DNA of 64,000 nt from Tyto alba (lineage: Eukaryota; Chordata; Aves; Strigiformes; Tytonidae), in NCBI RefSeq assembly GCF_018691265.1, contig NW_024881329.1:2108001-2172000 (forward strand), in the 5' to 3' direction. Of this stretch, positions 25,201 through 37,200 are shown piece by piece; position 1 is the first letter of the stretch; each line of letters starts with the position of its first letter. The notes below the pieces were generated by a model that was not told the origin of the DNA, ran no database searches, and saw only the letters and a program-made list of their open reading frames with translations. Position numbers and translations under genes: made by a program.

Positions 25201-28200
25201 GGGAGACGGCAGAGCGGCCCCCCCCTGCCACCCATGGGAGATCTACGGTGGAGCAGACACTGATTTATGGCCTGTGGCTTCTGCCTTATTGATCAAGGTG
25301 TCTCTGCCTGAAGAAGGCCGGGGTCTTGTGGGATAAGGCAGCCCCTGCTATTGTAGTTCAGCGCTGGGAGGATTGCAGCTTGCCCCATGCCGGAGCAGCT
25401 CAGGAAGGGCTGCAGCTCATGGGACGGACTCCAGTTGGAGAAAGTTGGTGTCCCGCTCCAGAGCAGTTTAAGGAAATGCCGCAGCCTGTAGGAGGGACTC
25501 ATGTCTGTGAAAGTTTGTGGAGGACGGTCTCCTGTGAGAAGGGGACCACGCTGGACTGGGGGGAAAAAGTTCCAGAAGGTCTACTTATGGAAGATGGAAG
25601 AAGCACCAGCACTGACTGCAACCCCGAATTCCCTGCACCTGCACCGCTCTGGGGAGGAGGTAGAGATATCAGGAGAAATGCTGAGCCCGGGGAGGAAGGG
25701 AGGGGTGGGGGGAAGGTGTTCTCAAGATGTGTCATTGCTTCTCACTGTCCTACTCTGTCTAAGTGTTGTTGTTAGTCTCTGTAATAAATCTGTCTTCTAT
25801 TTTTGTTCACCGAACGAGTCCACATCTTCCCCATGACCATAATGGCTGATTTGCCCTTCCCGATCCCATCTTTAATGTCAAGCCAGGCTCATTGGTCCCT
25901 TCTCATCTCTGAGAGAGAAAACGGATGTGTGAGTACCTGCGTGGTGCTCATTTGCCCTCAGAGCTCAAACCACAATAGCAGTAGAGAAGATCGGGCTTTG
26001 AGCTGCTTCCCTAAACCTCCCCGTCCTGCTCTGCCACAGTCGTGGCAGATGTGTGTACCAGTCCGTGATGGGGTATCCCTGGCTGGGGCCTGAGTTCCCA
26101 CACAGCCCCTCACTCACTGGCCCTTCACAGGAAGGGGGAGAGAATCAGAAGTGGAAGGGAAGAAAAGCCTCACATGTCCATATACAGATGGTTTCAGGAG
26201 TGAAGAAACTCAAGGGAAAACAAAGCAAATGCCACCCACGAGATGCAGAGGCCAATCCTCACCACATTCCACCAGTGGCCAAGGCCCAGCCGGTCTCCGA
26301 CAAATAGCTAGGTGTGAGCAAGTCATCCTGCAGCCCACACTTTACTGCTCGGCAGGACGTTCTGTGCTATAGAGGATCTCCTTGTCACTCCTCTGGGTCA
26401 GCTCTCCTGGCTGTGTCCCCGGCCAAACTCCTGCCCAGCCCAGGCCCACTGCCCGGCAGGCAGAAGGAGAAGCAGAGGCAGCCAGGATGCTGTGCCAGCG
26501 CTCCTCAGCAACAAACAGCTAAACCACTTGTGTGCTATGGACACGGGCTTGGACACACATCTAAAACACGGCACCAGACAACCCGCGAGGAACACAAATC
26601 AGCTCCGTTCCAGGCAGAGCCCGTGCGCAGGGGCCCAGGAGTGCAGCAGCCCCCAGGCTGGCCAGCGGCAGTGGGAGGGGAGGGCCGAGTGCCAATAAAG
26701 ATGCGCAAGTGGCGTGTGGTTCGTGGAAGGGATGATGGGGAGGCAGAGGTCGGGAAGGAAGGAAGGAAGCGTAAGAGCAGGTAACGGCGGGCACGTGAGT
26801 CGGGCAGGGTAGGAGGGAGCCTTACCGGGGTGTGAGGAGCTGATCCACGTTGAGGACACGGTTGAGGAGGGAGAAGAAGCAGGCGAAGGCAGCGGGCTGG
26901 TCTTGGCTGTGGAAGGGGCGGGGGACTGCGGTGCAGGCACCTCCTTTGGAGCACTGGTTGGTGGGGAAGAGGGCTTGGGCCTTAGGGTGGTCGGCGTGGG
27001 CTTGGGGCTGGAGGCTGGGGCAGATGTGGAGGAGACTGTGGAGGTGGCGGCAGCTGGCAGGCGGGTGCTGAGCGGGCTGCTGGGGGCAGGCACAGAGCTG
27101 GGACTCGCAGACGTCCTTGTCAGAGGGAGTTTGGTGCTGCTGGCGGGGCTGGGCTCTCTGGAGACAGAGGTCCTGGAGGTGCTGCTGGCGGAGGTGGCAG
27201 CGGTGGTCTTGTGCGTGGTCAGAGGCGGCACCGCGTGTGGCACGGTCGTCTCTTTGTGGGTGAAGGCTACCGGGAGGAAAGCAGAGGATGACGGAGGGTG
27301 GCAGGAGAAGAGGGGAAGGCAGAGGAGGTGGGCAGAAGGCCTTGGCTGGGGCCTTGGGCAAAAAAATTAGCCCCCTATCATGCTGCATCATGCTGGGCAG
27401 GTGTTCTGGTTTTGAGTGCCCATGTGGTTTTTTGGTAGCAAGGGAGGGGGCTGCAGTCGTTGCCCCTTGGCAGGAGCTTCTCCAACCTCCCCCAGCTCCA
27501 AGTCAGCTCCACCTCTGCACCAAACCTCAGCCAACTGGCTGCGCCTCTACGAAAATTTATTTAAGAAAGGATGTGGTGAGGAGGAGTGGGACTTGTGTGG
27601 AGGAGTTGCTGCAGCTGCGTGAACACCAAGGTCAGTGGAGGAATGGAGGAAGAAAGGAGGGGGGAGGTGTGCCAGAGCAGAGACCCCCCCTGTAGCCTGT
27701 GTGGAGACGGCAGGGCGGCCCCCCTGCCACCCATGGTGGGATACAGTGGAGCAGACCCTGATTTATGGCCTGTGTTTTTTGCCTGTATTATCAAGGTGCT
27801 GTGCCGAAAGAAGGCCGGGGTCTTGTGGGAAAATTTAGCCCCACTGTTGTACTTCAGCGCTGGGAGGATTGCAGCATGTGGGGGTGTCCCACGCCGGAGC
27901 AGCTCAGGAAGGGCTGAAGTCTGTGGGACGGACTCCAATTGGAGAAATTTTGGGGAGGACTGTCTGCTGTGAGAAGGCGAACACCATTGAAGAGGGGAAC
28001 AAGTTCCAGAAGCTCCCCCCACTGAAGAAGGAAAAGCAGCAGCACTGACTGCGCCCCCCATTCCCTGCCCCTGCACTGCTGGGAGTAGGAAGTATAAGCC
28101 TCGGGAGCAGAGCACAGCCCTGGAAGAAGGCAGGGGTGGGGGAAAGGTGTTCTCAAGATGTACCATTGCTTCTCACTGTCCTACTCTGTTACATGTTGTT

Positions 28201-31200
28201 AGTCTCTGTAATAAATCTGTGTTCTTTTTTACCTTCTCCTAACGAATCTGCCTTTTCCCCATGACCTTAATGGCTGACTTGCCCTTCCTGATCCCATCTA
28301 GAATCTCAAGCCTGCCTTATTTGTCCCTTCTCATCGCTGAGAGAGAAAATGGACGTGTGAGCGGCTGCGTGGTGCTCATTTGCCCTCAGACCTCAAACCA
28401 CAACAGCAGTAGAGAGGATCGGGCTTTGAGCTGCTTCCCTAAACCTCCCCGTCCTGCTCAGCCACAGTCGCAGCCAACATGTGTGCCAGTCATTGATGGG
28501 GTATCCCTGGCTGGGGCCTGAGCACCCACACAGCCCCTCACTCACTGGCCCTCCACAGGAAAGGCAAAAAAAGCCCCACATGTCCATATACAGGCGGTTT
28601 CAGGAGTGAAGAATCTGAAGGGAAAACAAAATAAATGCCACCCATGAGATGCAGAGGCCAATCCTCATCACCTTCCACCAGTGGCCAAGGCCCAGCCGCT
28701 CTCTGACAAATGGCTACGTGTGACAAAGTCATCCTGCAGCCCACACTTTACTGCTCGGCAAGCTGTTCTGTGCTATAGAGGATCTCCTTGGTCACTCCAC
28801 TGGGTCAGCTCTCCTGGCTGTGTCACCGGCCAAACTCCTGCCCAGCCCAGGCCCACTGCCCGGCAGGCAGAAGGAGAAGCAGAGGCAGCCAGGATGCTGT
28901 GCCAGCGCTCCTCAGCAACAAACAGCTAAACCACTTGTGTGCTATGGACACGGGCTTGGACACACATCTAAAACACGGCACCAGACAACCCGCGAGGAAC
29001 ACAAATCAGCTCCGTTCCAGGCAGAGCCCGTGCGCAGGGGCCCAGGAGTGCAGCAGCCCCCAGGCTGGCCAGCGGCAGTGGGAGGGGAGGGCCGAGTGCC
29101 AATAAAGATGCGCAAGCGGCATGTGGTTCGTGGAAGGGATGATGGGGAGGCAGAGGTCGGGAAGGAAGGAAGGAAGCGTAAGAGCAGGTAACGGCGGGCA
29201 CGAGAGTCGGGCAGGGTAGGAGGGAGCCTTACCGGGGTGTGAGGAGCTGATCCACGTTGAGGACACGGTTGAGGAGGGAGAAGAAGCAGGCGAAGGCAGC
29301 GGGCTGGTCTTGGCTGTGGAAGGGGCGGGGGACTGCGGTGCAGGCACCTCCTTTGGAGCACTGGTTGGTGGGGAAGAGGGCTTGGGCCTTAGGGTGGTCG
29401 GCGTGGGCTTGGGGCTGGAGGCTGGGGCAGATGTGGAGGAGACTGTGGAGGTGGCGGCGGCTGGCAGGCGGGTGCTGAGTGGGCTGCTGGGGGCAGGCAC
29501 AGAGCTGGGACTCGCAGACGTCCTTGTCAGAGGGAGTTTGGTGCTGCTGGCGGGGCTGGGCTCTCTGGAGACAGAGGTCCTGGAGGTGCTGCTGGCGGAG
29601 GTGGCGGCGGTGGTCTTGTGCGTGGTCAGAGGCGGCACCGCGTGTGGCACGGTCGTCTCTTTGTGGGTGAAGGCTGCTGGGAGGAAAGCAGAGGATGACG
29701 GTGGGTGGTCAGGAGAAGAGGGGAAGGCAGAGGAGGTGGGCAGAAGGCGCGGGCTGGGCCTTGGGCACAAAACGCAGCCCCATATTGTGCTGAGTCGTCC
29801 TGGGCAGGGTTACTGTGTTTGAATGCGTAATGTGGTTTTTTAATAGCAGGGGAGGGGGCTCTATTGGTGGACCCTTGTGAGAAACTTCTCAAAGCTCCAC
29901 CTCTGCACCAAAATTGAGCCAATCAGCTGTGCCCCTGCGATAATGTATTTACGAAGGAACGTGCTGAGTATTAGTTGGGCTTGTGAGGAGGAGTTACTGC
30001 AGCTGTGTGAACACCAAGGTCAGTGGAGGAACGGAGGAAGAAAGGAGGGTGGAGTTGTGCCAGAGCAGAGACCCCTCTGTATCCTGTGGGGAGACGGCAG
30101 AGCGGCCCCCCCCCTGCCACCCATGGGAGATCTACGGTGGAGCAGACACTGATTTATGGCCTGTGGCTTCTGCCTTATTGATCAAGGTGTCTCTGCCTGA
30201 AGAAGGCCGGGGTCTTGTGGGATAAGGCAGCCCCTGCTATTGTAGTTCAGCGCTGGGAGGATTGCAGCTTGCCCCATGCCGGAGCAGCTCAGGAAGGGCT
30301 GCAGCTCATGGGACGGACTCCAGTTGGAGAAAGTTGGTGTCCCGCTCCAGAGCAGTTTAAGGAAATGCCGCAGCCTGTAGGAGGGACTCATGTCTGTGAA
30401 AGTTTGTGGAGGACGGTCTCCTGTGAGAAGGGGACCACGCTGGACTGGGGGGAAAAAGTTCCAGAAGGTCTACTTATGGAAGACGGAAGAAGCACCAGCA
30501 CTGACTGCAACCCCGAATTCCCTGCACCTGCACTGCTCTGGGGAGGAGGTAGAGATATCAGGAGAAATGCTGAGCCCGGGGAGGAAGGGAGGGGTGGGGG
30601 GAAGGTGTTCTCAAGATGTGTCATTGCTTCTCACTGTCCTACTCTGTCTAAGTGTTGTTGTTAGTCTCTGTAATAAATCTGTCTTCTATTTTTGTTCACC
30701 GAACGAGTCCACATCTTCCCCATGACCATAATGGCTGATTTGCCCTTCCCGATCCCATCTTTAATGTCAAGCCAGGTTCATTGGTCCCTTCTCATCTCTG
30801 AGAGAGAAAACGGATGTGTGAGTACCTGCGTGGTGCTCATTTGCCCTCAGAGCTCAAACCACAATAGCAGTAGAGAAGATCGGGCTTTGAGCTGCTTCCC
30901 TAAACCTCCCCGTCCTGCTCTGCCACAGTCGCGGCAGATGTGTGTACCAGTCCGTGATGGGGTATCCCTGGCTGGGGCCTGAGTTCCCACACAGCCCCTC
31001 ACTCACTGGCCCTTCACAGGAAGGGGGAGAGAATCAGAAGTGGAAGGGAAGAAAAGCCTCACATGTCCATATACAGATGGTTTCAGGAGTGAAGAAACTC
31101 AAGGGAAAACAAAGCAAATGCCACCCACGAGATGCAGAGGCCAATCCTCACCACATTCCACCAGTGGCCAAGGCCCAGCCGGTCTCCGACAAATAGCTAG

Positions 31201-34200
31201 GTGTGAGCAAGTCATCCTGCAGCCCACACTTTACTGCTCGGCAGGACGTTCTGTGCTATAGAGGATCTCCTTGTCACTCCTCTGGGTCAGCTCTCCTGGC
31301 TGTGTCCCCGGCCAAACTCCTGCCCAGCCCAGGCCCACTGCCCGGCAGGCAGAAGGAGAAGCAGAGGCAGCCAGGATGCTGTGCCAGCGCTCCTCAGCAA
31401 CAAACAGCTAAACCACTTGTGTGCTATGGACACGGGCTTGGACACACATCTAAAACACGGCACCAGACAACCCGCGAGGAACACAAATCAGCTCCGTTCC
31501 AGGCAGAGCCCGTGCGCAGGGCCCAGGAGTGCAGCAGCCCCCAGGCTGGCCAGCGGCGGTGGGAGGGGAGGGCCGAGTGCCAATAAAGATGCGCAAGCGG
31601 CGTGTGGTTCGTGGAAGGGATGATGGGGAGGCAGAGGTCGGGAAGGAAGGAAGGAAGCGTAAGAGCAGGTAACGGCGGGCACGAGAGTCGGGCAGGGTAG
31701 GAGGGAGCCTTACCGGGGTGTGAGGAGCTGATCCACGTTGAGGACACGGTTGAGGAGGGAGAAGAAGCAGGCGAAGGCAGCGGGCTGGTCTTGGCTGTGG
31801 AAGGGGCGGGGGACTGCGGTGCAGGCACCTCCTTTGGAGCACTGGTTGGTGGGGAAGAGGGCTTGGGCCTTAGGGTGGTCGGCGTGGGCTTGGGGCTGGA
31901 GGCTGGGGCAGATGTGGAGGAGACTGTGGAGGTGGCGGTGGCTGGCAGGCGGGTGCTGAGCGGGCTGCTGGGGGCAGGCGCAGAGCTGGGACTCGCAGAC
32001 GTCCTTGTCAGAGGGAGTTTGGTGCTGCTGGCGGGGCTGGGCTCTCTGGAGACAGAGGTCCTGGAGGTGCTGCTGGCGGAGGTGGCAGCGGTGGTCTTGT
32101 GCATGGTCAGAGGCGGCACCGCGTGTGGCACGGTCGTCTCTTTGTGGGTGAAGGCTACCGGGAGGAAAGCAGAGGATGACGGAGGGTGGCAGGAGAAGAG
32201 GGGAAGGCAGAGGAGGTGGGCAGAAGGCCTTGGCTGGGGCCTTGGGCAAAAAAATTAGCCCCCTATCATGCTGCATCATGCTGGGCAGGTGTTCTGGTTT
32301 TGAGTGCCCATGTGGTTTTTTGGTAGCAAGGGAGGGGGCTGCAGTCGTTGCCCCTTGGCAGGAGCTTCTCCAACCTCCCCCAGCTCCAAGTCAGCTCCAC
32401 CTCTGCACCAAACCTCAGCCAACTGGCTGCACCTCTACGAAAATTTATTTAAGAAAGGATGTGGTGAGGAGGAGTGGGACTTGTGTGGAGGAGTTGCTGC
32501 AGCTGCGTGAACACCAAGGTCAGTGGAGGAATGGAGGAAGAAAGGAGGGGGGAGGTGTGCCAGAGCAGAGACCCCCCTGTAGCCTGTGGGGAGACGGCAG
32601 GGATGCCTCCCCTGCCACCCATGGTGGGATACAGTGGAGCAGACCCTGATTTATGGCCTGTGTTTTTTGCCTGTATTATCAAGGTGCTGTGCCGAAAGAA
32701 GGCCGGGGTCTTGTGGGAAAATTTAGCCCCACTGTTGTACTTCAGCGCTGGGAGGATTGCAGCATGTGGGGGTGTCCCACGCCGGAGCAGCTCAGGAAGG
32801 GCTGAAGTCTGTGGGACGGACTCCAATTGGAGAAATTTTGGGGAGGACTGTCTGCTGTGAGAAGGCGAACACCATTGAAGAGGGGAACAAGTTCCAGAAG
32901 CTCCCCCCACTGAAGAAGGAAAAGCAGCAGCACTGACTGCGCCCCCCATTCCCTGCACCTGCACTGCTGGGAGTAGGAATTATAAGCCTCGGGAGCAGAG
33001 CAGAGCCCTGGAAGAAGGCAGGGGTGGGGGGAAGGTGTTCTCAAGATGTGCCAATGCTTCTCATTGTCCTACTCTGTCTTAGTGTTGTTGTTAGTCTCTG
33101 TAATAAATCTGTGTTCTTTTTTCCTTCCCCTAACGAATCTGCCTTTTCCCCATGACCTTAATGGCTGACTTGCCCCTCCTGATCCCATCTAGAATCTCAA
33201 GCCTGCCTTATTTGTCCCTTCTCATGGCTGAGAGAGAAAATGGATGTGTGAGAGGCTGCGTGGTGCTCATTTGCCCTCAGAGCTTAAACCACAACAGCAG
33301 TAGAGAAGATCGGGCTTTGAGCTGCTTCCCTAAACCTCCCCGTCCTGCTCAGCCACAGTCGCAGCCAACATGTGTGCCAGTCATTGATGGGGTATCCCTG
33401 GCTGGGGCCTGAGCACCCACACAGCCCCTCACTCACTGGCCCTCCACAGGAAAGGCAAAAAAAGCCCCACATGTCCATATACAGGCAGTTTCAGGAGTGA
33501 AGAATCTGAAGGGAAAACAAAATAAATGCCACCCATGAGATGCAGAGGCCAATCCTCATCACCTTCCACCAGTGGCCAAGGCCCAGCCGCTCTCCAACAA
33601 ATGGCTGGGTGTGAGAAAGTCATCCTGCAGCCCACACTTTACTGCTCAGCAGGACATTCTGTGCTATATAGGATATCCAGGGTCACTCCTCTGGGTCAGC
33701 TCTCCTGGCTGTGTCACCGGCCAAACTCCTGCCCAGCCCAGGCCCACTGCCCGGCAGGCAGAAGGAGAAGCAGAGGCAGCCAGGATGCTGTGCCAGCGCT
33801 CCTCAGCAACAAACAGCTAAACCACTTGTGTGCTATGGACACGGGCTTGGACACACATCTAAAACACGGCACCAGACAACCCGCGAGGAACACAAATCAG
33901 CTCCGTTCCAGGCAGAGCCCGTGCGCAGGGGCCCAGGAGTGCAGCAGGCCCCAGGCTGGCCAGCGGCAGTGGGAGGGGAGGGCCGAGTGCCAATAAAGAT
34001 GCGCAAGCGGCGTGTGGTTCGTGGAAGGGATGATGGGGAGGCAGAGGTCGGGAAGGAAGGAAGGAAGCGTAAGAGCAGGTAACGGCGGGCATGAGAGTCG
34101 GGCAGGGTAGGAGGGAGCCTTACCGGGGTGTGAGGAGCTGATCCACGTTGAGGACACGGTTGAGGAGGGAGAAGAAGCAGGCGAAGGCAGCGGGCTGGTC

Positions 34201-37200
34201 TTGGCTGTGGAAGGGGCGGGGGACTGCGGTGCAGGCACCTCCTTTGGAGCACTGGTTGGTGGGGAAGAGGGCTTGGGCCTTAGGGTGGTCGGCGTGGGCT
34301 TGGGGCTGGAGGCTGGGGCAGATGTGGAGGAGACTGTGGAGGTGGCGGCGGCTGGCAGGCGGGTGCTGAGCGGGCTGCTGGGGGCAGGCGCAGAGCTGGG
34401 ACTCGCAGACGTCCTTGTCAGAGGGAGTTTGGTGCTGCTGGCGGGGCTGGGCTCTCTGGAGACAGAGGTCCTGGAGGTGCTGCTGGCGGAGGTGGCGGCG
34501 GTGGTCTTGTGCGTGGTCAGAGGCGGCACCGCGTGTGGCACGGTCGTCTCTTTGTGGGTGAAGGCTGCCGGGAGGAAAGCAGGGGATGACGGAGGGTGGC
34601 AGGAGAAGAGAGGAAGGCAGAGGAGGTGGGGAGAAGGCGTGGGCTGGGCCATGGGCAAAAAAACGCAGCCCCATATTGTGCTGAGTCATCCTGGGCAGGG
34701 TTACTGTGTTTGAATGCGCAATGTGGTTTTTTAATAGCAGAGGAGGGGGCTCTATTGGTGGACCCTTGTGAGAAACCTCTCAAAGCTCCACCTCTGCACC
34801 AAAATTGAGCCAATCAACTGTGCCTCTGCAATAACGTATTTACGAAGGGATGTGGTGAGTAGTAGTTGGGCTTGTGAGGAGGAGTTACTGCAGCTGTGTG
34901 AACACCAAGGTCAGTGGAGGAATGGAGGAAGAAAGGAGGGTGAGGTGTCCCGGAGCAGAGACCCCTCTGTATCCTGTAGGAAGATGGCAGGGCGGCCCCC
35001 CCCTGCCACCCATGGAGATCTATGGTGGAACAGACACTGATTTATGGCCTGTGGCTTCCGCCTTATTGATCAAGGTGGTTTTGCCCAAAGAAGGCTGGGG
35101 TCATGTGGGATAAGGCAGCCCCTGCTACTGTAATTCAATGCTAGTAGGATTGCAGCTTGCGCCACGCTGGAGCTGCTCAGGAATGGCTGCAGCTCATGGG
35201 ACGGACTCCAGTTGGAGAAATTTGGTGTCCCACAATAGAGCAGTCTAAGGAAACGCTGCAACCCATGGGAGGGACTCATGTCTGAGAAAAAGTTTGTGGA
35301 GGACTGTCTCCTGTGAGAGGGGGACCACGCTGGACCGGGGGGAAAAAGTTCCAGAAGTTCTACTCATGGAAGATGGAAGGAGCAGCAGCACTGACTGCAA
35401 CCCCAATTCCCTGCACCGCTCTGGGGAGGAGGTAGAGATATCAGGAGAAGTGCTGAGCCCGGGAAGGAAGGGAGGGGTGGGGGGAAGGTGTTTTCAAGAT
35501 GTGGCAATGCTTCTCACTGTCCTACTCTGTCTAAGTGTTGTTGTTAGTCTCTGTAATAAATCTGTCTTCTATTTTGCTTCCCTGTACGAGTCCGCCTTTT
35601 CCCCATGACCATAATGGCTGATTTGCCCTTCCCAATCCCATCTTGAATCTCAAGCCAGGTTCATTTGTCCCTTCTCATCTCTGAGAGAGAAAACGGACGT
35701 GTGAGCGGCTGCATGGTGCTCATGTGCCCTCTGAGCACAAACCACAACAGCAATAGATATCGGGCTTTGGGCTGCTTCCCTAAACCTCCCCGTCCTGCTC
35801 AGCCACAGTCGCAGCCAACATGTGTGCCAGTCAGTGATGGGGTAACCCTGGCTGTGCGCTGAGTACCCACACAGCCCCTCACTCACTGGCCCTCCACAGG
35901 AAAGGCAAAAAAAGCCCCACTTGTCCATATACAGGCGGTTTCAGGAGTAAAGAATCTGAAGGGAAAAGAAAACAAATGCCACCCACGATAGGGATAGGCC
36001 AATCCTCACCACCTTCCACCAGTGGCCAAGGCCCAGCCGCTCTCTGACAAATGGCTACGTGTGACAAAGTCATCCTGCAGCCCACACTTTACTGCTCCAC
36101 AGGACATTCTGTGCTATAGAGGATCTCCTTGGTCACTCCTCTGGGTCAGCTCTCCTGGCTGTGTCCCCGGCCAAACTCCTGCCCAGCCCAGGCCCACTGC
36201 CCGGCAGGCAGAAGGAGAAGCAGAGGCAGCCAGGATGCTGTGCCAGCGCTCCTCAGCAACAAACAGCTAAACCACTTGTGTGCTATGGACACGGGCTTGG
36301 ACACACATCTAAAACACGGCACCAGACAACCCGCGAGGAACACAAATCAGCTCCGTTCCAGGCAGAGCCCGTGCGCAGGGCCCAGGAGTGCAGCAGCCCC
36401 CAGGCTGGCCAGCGGCAGTGGGAGGGGAGGGCCGAGTGCCAATAAAGATGCGCAAGTGGCGTGTGGTTCGTGGAAGGGATGATGGGGAGGCAGAGGTCGG
36501 GAAGGAAGGAAGGAAGCGTAAGAGCAGGTAACGGCGGGCACGAGAGTCGGGCAGGGTAGGAGGGAGCCTTACCGGGGTGTGAGGAGCTGATCCACGTTGA
36601 GGACACGGTTGAGGAGGGAGAAGAAGCAGGCGAAGGCAGCGGGCTGGTCTTGGCTGTGGAAGGGGCGGGGGACTGCGGTGCAGGCACCTCCTTTGGAGCA
36701 CTGGTTGGTGGGGAAGAGGGCTTGGGCCTTAGGGTGGTCGGCGTGGGCTTGGGGCTGGAGGCTGGGGCAGATGTGGAGGAGACTGTGGAGGTGGCGGCGG
36801 CTGGCAGGCGGGTGCTGAGCGGGCTGCTGGGGGCAGGCGCAGAGCTGGGACTCGCAGACGTCCTTGTCAGAGGGAGTTTGGTGCTGCTGGCGGGGCTGGG
36901 CTCTCTGGAGACAGAGGTCCTGGAGGTGCTGCTGGCGGAGGTGGCGGCGGTGGTCTTGTGCGTGGTCAGAGGCGGCACCGCGTGTGGCACGGTCGTCTCT
37001 TTGTGGGTGAAGGCTGCTGGGAGGGAAGCAGAGGATGACGGTGGGTGGTCAGGAGAAGAGGGGAAGGCAGAGGAGGTGGGCAGAAGGCATGGGCTGGGCC
37101 TTGGGCACAAAACGCAACCCCGTATAGTGCTGAGTCGTGCTGGGCAGGGGTACTGAGTTTGAGTGCGTAATGTGGTTTTTTAATAGCAGGGGAGGGGGCT

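Noticed and set aside
25326..25775. Plus-strand open frames of 100-150 codons within the array introns
   Set aside because: They lie inside ERV LTRs, which are non-coding, and do not resemble any retroviral protein. They persist only because all units are copies of one another.
29310..29822. Long Gly/Val/Leu-rich open frames on the plus strand, repeated through the array
   Set aside because: They are mirror images of the Ser/Pro-rich MUC6 exons. Lack of stops follows from the GC-rich, C-heavy coding strand, and they run into intron and LTR.
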